From Camellia lanceoleosa (taxonomy: Eukaryota > Streptophyta > Magnoliopsida > Ericales > Theaceae): 64,000 bases of DNA. The notes under the pieces were generated by a model. The model did not search any database. It saw only the letters and a list, made by a program, of their open reading frames with translations, and was not told where the DNA came from. The position numbers and the translations under genes are program-made. The stretch is taken from NCBI GenBank assembly GCA_025200525.1, contig CM045763.1, positions 63,747,018-63,811,017 on the forward strand, in the 5' to 3' direction. Below, piece after piece: positions 1 through 10,749 of the stretch (its first letter is position 1; every line of letters begins with the position of its first letter).

Positions 1-1342
1 CGAGCATGCGCATGAACATCCCTCGCTTCCCGAGGTGGAGTAGTTAGCTTAGTACTTAATTGTTTAGCTTAGTTACTTCTTTTAATTGCACTTGTGTTGT
101 AATTATTTAAGTAGGTAACTAGTTGTGATGTTGTAATCATTAATTAACTAGAATAGTTAGTTAATTCATATGATGATGATGTAATAATTAGTTAGGTAGC
201 TTAGCTAGTTTATTCATTTTGTTTTTGTAATAGTTAATTAATTAGCTTAGCTTAGCTAGTTAGTTTATTCGAACTCTCCTTCGTAAGAGCGCAATGTAAT
301 AATGTATATGTCTTCCAACCCCACGTCTTTCTCCATTTTATTTAACTGCTTATGATGGTTAGTTTAGGAACATCATGTTTTGTTTAGCATACTTCATGTT
401 TGCATCCATTTGTATTGCATGCACTGAGGCTCGAGTCATCATTTTAACTACATTGTTAGTTTAAATACTTCTTTGAATACGTGCTTAGACCGCATGCAAT
501 TTAATTACTTCATATGCCCCATTAGTAGCCGAGCCTATTAATTGCATATCACATGTGTTGCATTAGTCATAGTGCATAGTTAGGATCTTGCATTTTTTCT
601 AACTCTTTTGTTTATTTGGGCTTGGAGTACTAGGTGAGCCTTTACTCACTTTAGCATATCGCATGCGTGTGATTGTTGCCATGTTTAATATGCTTGCCAT
701 GAGGCTAAGTGCTTGAGTTCTATAATTGCTTGAATGCTTGTGGATGAAGGCTTGTTGCTTGAATTAGAATAATTTGAGTAATGTTCATATGCGATCACAT
801 TTTTTTTTTCAAGTGGTACATATTTCGAAACAATTTTCAAAACAAACATGAATCAAGTATTCCAATTCTTGTAAGTTAGTCTATACTTGTTTGTGTGAGC
901 ATTACATAGTAATGCTAGCCTAATAAACCAAAACAAGAGCATATAATGTTGATACAAATCATATCATGATTAGTAGAGGCTTATCTTTGATCAAGCGATT
1001 GGACGTGCTCAATTCTTTCATGACCTTCCCCTCTCGTACTTAAGTTCCCGAGCCGAGACAATCTTGGTGATGACGGACACGTGACCTTTGGCACAAGTCA
1101 TGGGTTTCCTAAATTTCTCAAAAATAAAATATTTAGGTGACAACTCTATATTTGGCAAAGCAGTCCCTTTTTGGCAATTTGATTTAAAATCGATTTTCCA
1201 AAAGATTTACCGGATTTGGACTCTTTGATGATTATCTATTTCACATTGCACTTATGGAATCAGATTCAGAACTGCGGAAGTCCAAACTGTAGGGCTATTT
1301 CGACTTCCGAAATGGGGCGCAAAAAAGTCGAGCTATAGTGTA
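1..1342 (+). mobile_element. Truncated Ogre-like LTR, inverted relative to the LTR at 2770-8634
   Basis: The stretch is the reverse complement, with divergence, of roughly 2770-4095. For example the block around 270-330 (GAACTCTCCTTCGTAAGAGC, then a TCTTCCAACCCCACG run) reappears inverted at about 3781-3835. It reads in LTR sense on '+', is cut by the window start, and ends near 1342 where GAGCTATA is followed by a decayed match to the primer-binding region. No coding potential was seen. Orientation and homology are seen directly. The Ogre-like label rests on the primer-binding site of the partner copy. Confidence 0.75.
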
Positions 1343-2273
1343 GTCGGGGAAATGGATAGGTGTAAGTTGAGAGCTGATTGACAAGGATTTTGACCTGATT
1401 ATAATTGATGTATCTGAGTTGGGTTAGTTTAGATAGGTTTGACTAGATTGGGTCTTTTAAAATTGATCTTTTGGCAGTGGATGGATCTTTTCTAAGTTGG
1501 CCTTTTGCGGATCAGATGGACTGGACATTTGCTGAGTGGGTTTTTTTTCTTTTTTTTTTTTGGATTGAATGGACTGTGATAGGTTAAGGCTTTCCAGGTT
1601 GGATTGGGGTTAGGCCTTTGCTGAGCTGGGTATTGCTCCTTCTTTGGCTCAGACAAACCTAGCATTAAAAACAAAATGCCTTATCAGATCAGGATACTGG
1701 GTATATTGGTCAAAACAAATCAACATACGATTTCGACTCTGGTTCGGATCTTGCTGAAAATTCACCCATATCAAACACAAACCCCTGGATTTCGACCCAA
1801 ATTCTGATTCTGATATGACCCTCAAGTTTTGAAAGGAATTGCCTCAAGATTAAGACTCTCCCAAGATTGCATCATACATTCCCAAAGATTTCACATTTTG
1901 CACAAAAGCATTCAAAACACCCCTATGAGAGGTTAGGGTTTCACTGTCCTAGCTTTGGAGTGATCTACAACTTTACTACTCAAACAAGCGGTATCACATC
2001 ATCCTGCATATAGGAGAGTATCCTGTCCTAAGTTTGAACCGTCACTATAGTTTTACTATATGTAGCTAGGCCAAATGGTCAAAGAGGATACCTCAGTAAG
2101 ACTACCTAATGTACCTCTCACACCTAACACCGAGAAGTGAAATGAGGATCAAACGGTACAATGATAGTCCAGATCCAAAGGTTGTGTTCCCATCATGGCA
2201 GAGCCCGTGACCGATTAGCCTTTCGACAAGCTTTTTAGGCAAGCCTTCGGCAAACCGTCCAAGAATAGCAAAT
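1343..2273. other. Spacer between the two inverted LTR arms, no gene seen
   Basis: About 930 bases between the PBS-side ends of the inverted LTR copies. It includes a short T run near 1540-1561. It probably consists of untranslated leader of one or both Ogre-like elements. No recognisable protein, RNA gene or TSD was found. Confidence 0.5.
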
Positions 2274-3009
2274 GGCAAACATAGTGACTTAGGCACACTA
2301 ATGCAAATGCAAATACAAAGGAACATATAAGTGTAGATAAAATTTCACATCATGAAGTTCGAGTTAAGTTTTCTAAATTCCCCAGCAGAGTTGCCAGAAA
2401 CTGTAGCTCGACTTTTCGTGCCCCTTTTCGAAAGATGAATAAGTCCTACAGTATCGAACTCCCGTGGTTCTGAATCTAAATCCATAAGTGCAATGTGAAA
2501 TAGATAATCACCAAGGAGTCCCAATCCGGCAAATCTTTTGGAAAATTGATTTTGAATCAAATTGCCAAAAATGAACTGCTTTGCCAGATACAGAGTTGCC
2601 ACCAAAATATTTTTGAAAAATTTAGGAAACCCATGACTCGTGCCAAACATAGTAACTTAGGCACACCAATGCAAATGCAAATGCAAAGGAACATATAAGT
2701 GTAGATAAAATTTCACATCATGAAGTTCGAGTTAAGTTCTCTAAATTACCCAGCAGAGTCGCCAGAAACTGTAGCTCGACTTTTCGCGCCCCCATTCAGA
2801 AGACGAATAAGCCCTACAGTATCGAACTCCCGTGGTTCTGAATCTGATTCCACAAGTGCAATGTGAAATAGATAATCACCAAAGAGTCCCAATCCGGCAA
2901 ATCTTCTGAAAAATTGATTTTGAATCAAATTGCCAAAAATGAACTGCATTGCCAGATACAGAGTCGTCACCAAAATGTTTTTGGGAAATTTAGGAAACCC
3001 ATGACTCGT
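2274..3009 (-). repeat. 368-bp tandem duplication of LTR end, primer-binding site and leader
   Basis: Two units, 2274-2641 and 2642-3009, repeat with an offset of 368 bases. Each holds, in '-' sense, the last part of the LTR (ending GCTACA), a five-base gap, the primer-binding site and about 100 bases of leader. The units differ by scattered substitutions, so the duplication is not recent. Apparent ORFs here are repeat shadows. Confidence 0.85.
2749..2764 (-). other. Primer-binding site, tRNA-Arg type
   Basis: The '-' strand reads TGGCGACTCTGCTGGG five bases after the LTR end CTACA. TGGCGACTC-type primer-binding sites complementary to a tRNA-Arg 3' end are known in Ogre/Tat-lineage elements. 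A second copy with one G-to-A change (TGGCAACTCTGCTGGG) lies at 2381-2396 in the duplicated unit. Confidence 0.75.
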
Positions 3010-5694
3010 GCCAAAGGCCACGTGTCTGTCATCACCAAGATTGTCTCAGCTCGGGAATTTGGATATAAGAGGGGAAGGTCATGAATTGAGCACCCCTGCT
3101 CACCCGATCAAAGATCGGCCTCTACTAACTATGATATGAATCTTATTTATATTATATGCTCTTATTCCAGTTTATTAGGCTAGCGTTACTATGTGATGCG
3201 CACACACAAGTATAGACCAATTTTGCAAGAATTGGAAATCTCGATTCATGTTCGTTTTGAAAATTGTTTCGAATATGTACCACTTGAAAAAGTGATCGCA
3301 TGTGAACATTACTCAAATTATTCCAATTCAAGCAATTAACTTCATCTACAGGCATTTAAGCAGTTATAGCATTTAAACAATTAGCCTCCTAGCAAGCACG
3401 CTAGACATGGCATCATCAACATTCAATGCAATATGCTAAAGCGAGTAAAGGCTCACCTAGTACTCCAAGCAAAAAAAAGAAATGAGTTAGAAAAAATGCA
3501 TGATACCCAACTATGCAATATGACTAATGCAACACATGCGGCATGCAACAAACAGGCTCGGCTACTAATATGTCATATGAATCACTTTGATAGCATGCGG
3601 TCTAAGCACGTATTCAAATAAGCGTTAAACTAACAATGCAAGTTAGAATGATGAACTGAGTCTCGGTGCATGCAATACAAGTGGATGCAAACATGGAGAA
3701 TGCTAAACAAAACATGATGTTCCTAAACTAACCATGATGTTCCTAAACTAACCATCGTAAGCAGTTAAATAAAATGGAGAAAGACGTGGGGTTGGAAGAC
3801 ATACACATTATTACATTGTGCTCTCACGAAGGAGAGTTTGAATGAACTAACTAGCTAACTAGCTAAGTTAAGCTAATTTAATTAATTAGTTATTACAAAA
3901 CAAAATGAATAAACAGCTAAACTACTTAACTAATTATTACTATAACAAATGAACTAATTAATTAACTAATGTAGCTAATTAAAATAATTACATCACTTTA
4001 CAAAATTAACTAGCTACAACTAATTAATTACAACAAATAGCTAAGCTAAGTATTTAAACTAAACAGGCTCGATACGCGAGGAATGCTCATGCAAGTGTTC
4101 GATTTCCACCCGAAAAGGCCACTGTTTTGCTTCCAGAAGGTCTCTGTTGCACGGTAGAACACTTACACTTTAGTTTACCTCCAGAATAGCTCTACTTTAC
4201 TCAAAAAACACACTGCTAGATTTTGCATTGGTGGCCAACCGGCCAGTAGTGAAGGCCTGCCGACCACTGCTGCAGGGTTCATCTTGCTGCAACAGAGAAC
4301 AAACAGAGCATGCACAGGGTATTCTCAAGGGTTGTCTGCACAACTAACCCTTTTTATCATGAATAGATCGAAGGAAAGACAAAACTTGGTCCACAAACCA
4401 CCAACTCAAGCAATTTCATTGCATGATGGCTTATGAACCAAAATGTGCAAGTTCAACAAATGCAACAAAATAAGACTCTAACCTCCTCCCTTTCATAAAT
4501 TGATCAAGGGAAGCGGTGACCTTGGAAACATGAACCATTTCATCACCAATGAGTATAAAATGCCACAAGCTTCTAAGTGTTCAATTAACGTCCGATTGAA
4601 CACAAAATCAAATTCTTATCTTGCACCATTTTAGTCCTATTTTAATTACTTCATTTTAGATTACCATCCATCCTTTAATAAATTGAGTCCAAAGGTGAGT
4701 TTAAAGTCCACTAATGGAAAAAGGGTTCAAACCAAGAGTTGCTTTGGGCATGAAAGAGACATCATACCGTTGGTAATGAACCCCCAAAGGGATTAAACCA
4801 TTAAGCATGACATCTCAATCTCATGCTTAAACAAACAAGTAATTTGAAACCACTTTCAAAGAAAAACAAAAGCTAAGAAAGGAGGGAGGTTGCAGAGGTG
4901 ATTAAAACTGATTACAAGTATGGAAAGCCATAAATAAATGCAATCAACTCAAATAAGGTGGTGTCTAAGGCCTAGAACACCAAACTCATGAGGACAATTA
5001 CACTACAAGCATGCAAAATAAAGCTCAAATGCAACAATCTACCAAAAATGGTGCTAAAATAGTCCTAAAACATGCTGGAATTGAGACAAAAATAGCTAGA
5101 TTAATAAGCTAAAACATTATACAAGCTAGGCAAATAAGCAAGACACAAGGAGGGGAGGTTGACCCCTCCAAATTTGGACTTCAAATCATGATTTTAGCCA
5201 CTGAAATAACTCTGAAAATCAGTGTTTAAAAGCTCAAAAAAAGATGGTGCAGATGTAGGAAACACAAGGGAAAAGGCCTTTAAAACAAGGTGCAAAAAAG
5301 GGTGAACCACCCCTCAACCTTTAATGGCCTTAAAACCCAAGTTTCAGCCAAAAAATGCAGGGTTTTTATAGCCCAAAAATAGTTAGAAAATAGCAAGGAA
5401 AATAATGAATACAACAAGCAAAGAGTCAAACCTTTATACCTCTTGAAGAGAAGATTCAATTCCAAGCAATAAAACCAAGCAAACACACCCTCAAGAGCTC
5501 AAACAAGGCTCAAAGACACCTCAACTCAAAGATGGAGATGTTTGGTTAAGAGTGTATAGGCAAAGGGTAAGGATGTGTCGGCAAAAGTGTAGAAATTTAG
5601 AAGCGAGAGAGAATTGCGGAAAAAGAAGAAAAATTTTGCTCCAAAATTTTTCTGACCTTAAAACCAAGAGAGAAGGTCATCTATATATAGAAAA
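2770..5694 (-). mobile_element. Ogre-like LTR, PBS-proximal part
   Basis: In '-' sense this is the downstream part of a long LTR that starts at 8634 with TGTAGACACTCC and ends at 2770 with CTACA. Removing the 5695-7854 insertion and one TSD copy leaves an LTR of about 3.7 kb, in the long range typical of Ogre-like elements. A TATA-like CTATATATAG lies at 5681-5690, directly beside the later insertion. The stretch 3850-4060 is rich in AGCTAA/TTAATTA short repeats. No protein-coding segment was recognised. Confidence 0.7.
5681..5690 (-). promoter_or_regulatory. Putative TATA box of the Ogre-like LTR
   Basis: CTATATATAG on the '-' strand, followed downstream by a pyrimidine-rich stretch, as expected for an LTR core promoter. 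The solo LTR at 5695-7854 is inserted immediately upstream of it. The assignment is by motif and position only. Confidence 0.4.
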
Positions 5695-7854
5695 TATAGC
5701 GATCCCGGGTTTACCCCTTGTTGTACAGTGATCCGGACATGTGTCCGTGGATGTTAGTAGTTGATTATTACCTAGTTTACATCATTTCCTACTTTGTATC
5801 TGAGTTATAAGTTGTGTTGGGTAGATTTGTTACAGGTTGGTTGAGCTTAGGAACCAAAACTAGTTGCCCAGATTTTGGCCTGTCCGCTCGAGCGGAGCTT
5901 TCGACGCTCGAGCGGGAACCTTGTTGTTGCTTGTCCGCTCGAGCAGGGAATACACCCATCCAGTATTTCCTGTGTAGTGTTGACGCTTCAATGAGGATTG
6001 GCCGCCGGCGGGAGTTTGTGTGCGCCGGCGGAGTTGAGCGCTCAGCGAGAACTGTCTACAAAAGTCTTTGGGAGTGTGCATCCGCCTCGGCGGGATTGGT
6101 CGCTCGAGCGAGAGTCTGTGAGTGTCGCTCGAGCGGGGGTTCGGCCGCTCGAGCAGGGCGACTGGGTTAAAGCTCTATGTTTTGACATTTTAAATCACTT
6201 TTTCACATTCTTTTCTCTCCTACTTTTTCAAAAATACCATTGTTGAGCCCCTCACTCTAGAACTCTACCTTCTCTCTAGGTATTGATCTAGTAGGAGTGA
6301 TTTGCTCATCATTGGCCTTTACAAAAGTTGTATTGATCGTCGAGAGCTACTTTTTAATCAGAAAATTTCGGGATTTGGAGCACTTTGGTTTTGGTCTTCA
6401 TCTCCGTTGGAGCTCAAACTTTGAGGTAGGGATAACCTACTCCTCTTTATGAGCATTGTCTTTAAATTTTGGTGTTTTGAGATGTTGGGGGTTGTTGTGT
6501 GATTGTGGGAAGGTTTGGGGCTTTTGTGTAGTGTTACCAAAGTTGGGGTTTTATTTATAATGAACCTAGAGGCATGTTTGGTATAGAGTCATGGAATAAA
6601 TGTTGGAACGTTGATAAAAAAATGGAACCTAAGGGTTGTAATGTTAATTATGGAAAATGCCCTAATTACATTGATTAATTAATTGGGAAAATTAATTGTG
6701 GGAAATGTGGAGTTGAAGGGTGAATGTTGAGATTGGAAGTGCATGGGAAAAATGGTGTAGTTGAATCACTTATCACTCACTGAATTGAAATGTTGATTAT
6801 ATATCCATTTGTTGCTTTTATATTCTGTATAGAAATAACTGCTTTGGGCTATCGGTGGAGGATAGTCTTGATTGTTGTAGACAATGCATGATGATTAGGC
6901 AAACTAAAACCGATCATTGAAATGTGTCATTGAGTATGACAGTTGAAAGAATACATTAATTTTATGTATTGACTGATGATGTGTCTAATGGTTGTTTATA
7001 TGCATTGTGTTGTGTTGGAGGAGATAGGAGATGTACTCCACGGTTTAGGGGATGATAGGGGATGGACCTCTGAACCGGATGTTGTTTGAGAGAAGATAGG
7101 GGATGGACTTCATGGATATAGCTCATATGCTTATCTAGTAATGTGTTGGCACAGCTCATACGCTTGCCTTTGGAAGTGCGATATTGCTCTCAGGCATATC
7201 TATGGAAGTGTTGATATAGCTCATATGCTTATTTGTTGATGTATTGATATAGCTAGTATGCTTATCTTTTATTTAAATGGGAAAATGTTTAATATGAGTT
7301 ACAGTCTCATACGAGTTGTTTGGCCAAGTTCTGAGCCATGGTTATGAATTGAGAATTGAAAAGAAATGGTAAATGAATCGTAACATGGACCTGTATGTCA
7401 TGAAACTGTAAGATGGCATAAATGAATGTATTAGTGTTGGCCATCTATCAATTGCTAATCTTTTAGTCATTGTTCATAGTTGGTTTAGTGTATTTCTACT
7501 GGGTTGTGTCTCACCCTATATGGGAACATTATTTACAGGTACAGGTAGCATGTCACCTCCAAGGACATAGCTTGGGAGGCTTGAGGCGGACAGACCTTTT
7601 TGTTGTCTATTTGATGTATTACATGTAAATTCAAGCCAAGGGCTTAAGGTGTAAATGAGTTAGTACGCTTTTTTTTTGTAACCAAGTGTTAACTTGGAAA
7701 GCTGTAAGCCCTCAGGGCATTTGCTTTTGTTGTTCACATGTAATACCTTTTGTAATGAAACTCTGATGAATAGAAGAATGTGGATCTTTTATATATCAAT
7801 GCATGTCTATATTGATGGGTTTAATGTTATCTTTTGAGGGCATTACAGAAAAAT
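5695..7854 (+). mobile_element. Solo LTR of the GCTCGAGC-palindrome family, TSD GAAAA
   Basis: The insertion is flanked by GAAAA at 5690-5694 and 7855-7859. It starts TATAGCGATCCC, probably TGTAGCGATCCC with a G-to-A change, and ends GGGCATTACA. Near 7500-7545 it has a CTGGGTTGTGTCTCACC...TTTACAGGTACAGG segment that matches the other family members in layout. Six exact GCTCGAGC palindromes lie at 5886-6154. A degenerate minisatellite around GATATAGCTCATATGCTTA spans about 7110-7265. No protein-coding region was recognised. The host is the Ogre-like LTR. Confidence 0.75.
5870..6160. repeat. Cluster of GC-rich palindromes
   Basis: Exact GCTCGAGC occurs at 5886, 5906, 5937, 6102, 6127 and 6147. 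Related short palindromes with other cores sit between them: GCCGCCGGCGG near 6000, GCGCCGGCGG near 6022, GAGCGCTC near 6039 and CCGCCTCGGCGG near 6082. ORFs across this interval are by-products of its GC-rich composition. Confidence 0.85.
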
Positions 7855-8634
7855 ATGAGCTTCAGTCGAAAATATCTATATAGAGATGGGTGGAGCAATG
7901 TGGGAACAATTGGTACAAATATTTGCAAAAAATCTACTTTTTGAGGCCACAATTGGTGGACGGCAAGACACAAAAAGGGGAAAAAGTTTCACCTCTTGGC
8001 GGCGGGCCACTACTAGCAAAAGGGGCCATTATTTGTGGCCGGCAGGCCACTAAAATCTATTTTTAAGCCCAATTTAAAATGGACATATCTCCTTCATCAA
8101 GACTCCGTTTCAGGTCATTCTTGAATCTAAATTGAAGCCCCAGAAGTCTACTTTCCAATGGTAGTAGCCTCATCTAAATTCTAAGTGTGTAAAAAGATAT
8201 ATCTATTTTAGTGAAGGCTGCTCAATTTTGTCCTAATGGATTGATGCCTAACTTTTCCCCCAACTAGTTTTCTTCCCTCCCCTCTTATTTTTTTCAACTC
8301 CAAACCTCTAAATAAGAAGTTTTAAAGATTTTTTTTCAAAGAATTCACCTTTCTTCCATTTATTTCCACTTTATCCTTACTCGGTTTACCGAAAAGTGCA
8401 ATATTTTTAAACGAAATATGGGCCATGGAACATCGTAGAAACATTTTCAAAATTTTTTTGAAAGAGAGGGTTTTAAGGTCTAAAATAGTTTTGGTCCAAA
8501 ATGGGGTGTAAAGTTGAGATTTAGAAGCTCTTCTTGCTGAAGAAATCAAACATTTGCATAGTATAACTTTCATCATCGAGTGATCAATCAGTGGCACCCA
8601 AGTCTTAAGGGGGGTTAAAAATGGAGTGTCTACA
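7855..8634 (-). mobile_element. Ogre-like LTR, 5' part
   Basis: In '-' sense it starts TGTAGACACTCC at 8634. The region 8101-8196 holds a block also found in the unrelated palindrome-family LTRs at 57211 and 62223. A weak ORF at 8322-8597 matches no family I recognise and is treated as LTR sequence. Confidence 0.7.
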
Positions 8635-9085
8635 CAAGATTAATTATGTCATAACAATCTATAAGAATGGTAATAACAAAAGTGCAATCTTATTTTGTTT
8701 TGTTTTGTTTTTTTTATTTTATTTTAATGGAGATATCGATTTTTATAACTAAAACTCTTATCCATAATATTAAGGCGTGTAGCACTTGCCATCACATTAG
8801 GTCATAAAATTTATTTAGAAAAATAATAAATTGCTAATATTTGACAAGTGGCTTTTTTTAGCTAAAAAATCAAAAAGTTACTAAAAAAACCAATAACCTA
8901 TACTAAAAAGTCAAAGATTTCATTTTCTTTCTACTTTTTACACATCTTTTCATAAAAAATAAAAAAACTATCCCAAACATACTAGTTTTTTAACCTCATA
9001 TTTTAGCTAAAAAGCCAAAAAGTTACTAAAAAGCCTATTCTCATGAGGCCTAAATATAATTCAAATTCAATTTTTATATGACGAC
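8635..9085. other. AT-rich spacer with a direct repeat, no gene
   Basis: A direct repeat of about 33 bases (TTAGCTAAAAA...AAAAAGTTACTAAAAA) lies at about 8858 and 9003. It resembles the ends of the Tourist-like MITEs at 22049 and 35430, so this may be a decayed relative. No TSD could be defined. The gag of the next element starts abruptly after it. Confidence 0.45.
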
Positions 9086-9622
9086 TTGGTAAGACTCACC
9101 ACCACCCCACTGTCTCTAGAGATTGAAAGCACGCCCCTCCCCGCCGAGTTCCATCAACCTAAGTTCACGCTATACAATGGCAAGACGGATCCGTACATGC
9201 ACGTTAGTCATTACCAGCAAGTAATGGCAAGCCATCGACTTAACGATGCCTTGATATGCCTCATATTCCCAGCAAGTTTGGAAGAGTTGAGCCTGAAGTG
9301 GTTTGAAAGGCTCCCGGAGGGGAGTATCGAGGGGTGACAGCAGCTAGTGGAAGCCTTTGTCACCAGATTTAAGACCAATACTTGTACACCGAAAGAGGTT
9401 GATAACCTCTTCGGTGTCAAGATGGAGTCAGGCAATTCATTGAAGGCATATAACGCCAAATTTTGGGAGACCTACAACGAGATACTCGATTGCCCCACCA
9501 ATTTGGCAATCGCCCAATACAAGCAAAGTTTACCAATCGGACATAGATTGCGAGACTCGTTCACGATGCACCAACCCACAACCATGGAATCATCAATGCA
9601 GCGGATCAACGAACACATCTGA
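9086..9622 (+). pseudogene. Retrotransposon gag, broken
   Basis: Two collinear segments (9086-9337 and 9347-9622) form a Ty3/gypsy gag (retrotrans_gag) domain. Recognisable parts are the PKFTLYNGKTDPYMHVSHYQ-like start, LKWFERLP in the middle, then VEAFVTRF and SLKAYNAKF. The parts are separated by an in-frame TGA where a Trp codon is expected (near 9337). There is no ATG at the expected start: the reading frame opens directly at the truncated element edge. Gag would package element RNA into virus-like particles. The downstream stretch 9623-10140 contains further stops and a basic tract but no clear zinc knuckle. Confidence 0.75.
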
Positions 9623-10144
9623 GTTGAAGATGATGTTATCACCGCCACCATAACCGAGAAGGCAAACCCGATTACAGTGAACAAACATGTGGCCAGGAAG
9701 GTTCACTCGGTGGGGCAGGAGGATAACTGCCCTAATAAACGAGCAAGACAATAACACTGTGGAACTAGCCGCAATAACAAAAACAGAGGCTGCGGAAATG
9801 ACTGAGCTAATGCTCTAACCAATGAGGAGGAGGATGCCAAGAGAAAGTTAAAGGTGAGGACTAGTATCACAACGATCTTCAAAATCCCAATTTATTGCAT
9901 CCTCAACGAGATCAGAGGTGAGCCATATGTCCGATAAACAGCAAAATTGGGGGATGCGCAAAGGGGCTTTAACTCAAGATACCGCAGCATTTTCCATGAA
10001 GAACGAGGGTATTAAATAAAGGATTGCATGCTGTTCAAGCAACACTTAGAAGAGCTAGTCACAGCAGGGCACTTAAACCAATATATTGATGGTGGTATGA
10101 GGGCCGCTTTGTAAGGACAAACCGAGCCAAATGGGCTAGCTATC

Positions 10145-10582
10145 TTGGATGCAGCGCCTCAAGGAGTTATCAACGTCATTCACAGAATCATTGAGCCAGC
10201 GCGAGTGTGCGAGCTCAAAGGAATGATTAAGAAGGCTGAGCACATGAGGGAAGTGCTCTCTGTTCAGCCCGCCGTAAAAAAGGAGAAGACTGAGGTGCAG
10301 AACATCATGACCTTTCTGAGCAAAGACTTGGAGAGAATTCAAACCCCTCACAATGACGCGTTGGTAGTAACGCTTCGCGTTAAGGATTTTGGCATCATAA
10401 GAATTTTGATCGACCACAGAAGTTCGGTCAAGATCATGTACTATGATGCGTTCAAACAAATGAAGTTGGAGAACAAGGACTTGGCTCTAGCAACATCTCC
10501 TTTGGTTGGCTTCAACTCACAACTAGAATGGCCAATCGAGAAGATCATTCTGCTAATCAGGGCCAGGTCAGTCACGAAATAG
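10145..10582 (+). pseudogene. Retrotransposon aspartic protease segment, catalytic motif lost
   Basis: The segment has the usual Tat layout: a conserved pre-protease region ending in PHNDALVVTLRV, then the flap-side strand. The catalytic triplet expected as D-[S/T/N/G]-G reads D-H-R in RILIDHRSSVKIMYYDAF, so the enzyme would be inactive. The frame stops at 10580-10582 and continues degenerate to about 10745. Protease would process the gag-pol polyprotein. Confidence 0.65.
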
Positions 10583-10749
10583 GTGGAATTTTGGGTATTG
10601 CAGGTCCCGTCGACCTACAATCAAATCTTGCGAAGGTGCTGGTTACACGCCATACAAGCGGGGGCGTCTACCTATCACCAGGTCATGTACTTCCCTAGTC
10701 TAACCGGGCAGATAGAAGAAGTTTAGGGGGACCAGGTAATGACCAAGCA

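Noticed and set aside
2345..3021. Two similar '-' ORFs of 101 and 91 aa that look like a duplicated gene
   Set aside because: They span the duplicated LTR end and primer-binding region. Similarity follows from the tandem DNA duplication, not from a protein family.
5814..6246. Overlapping ORFs of 118, 73 and 82 aa on both strands
   Set aside because: They cover the GC-rich palindrome cluster inside a solo LTR. Open frames on both strands come from base composition, and there are no domains.
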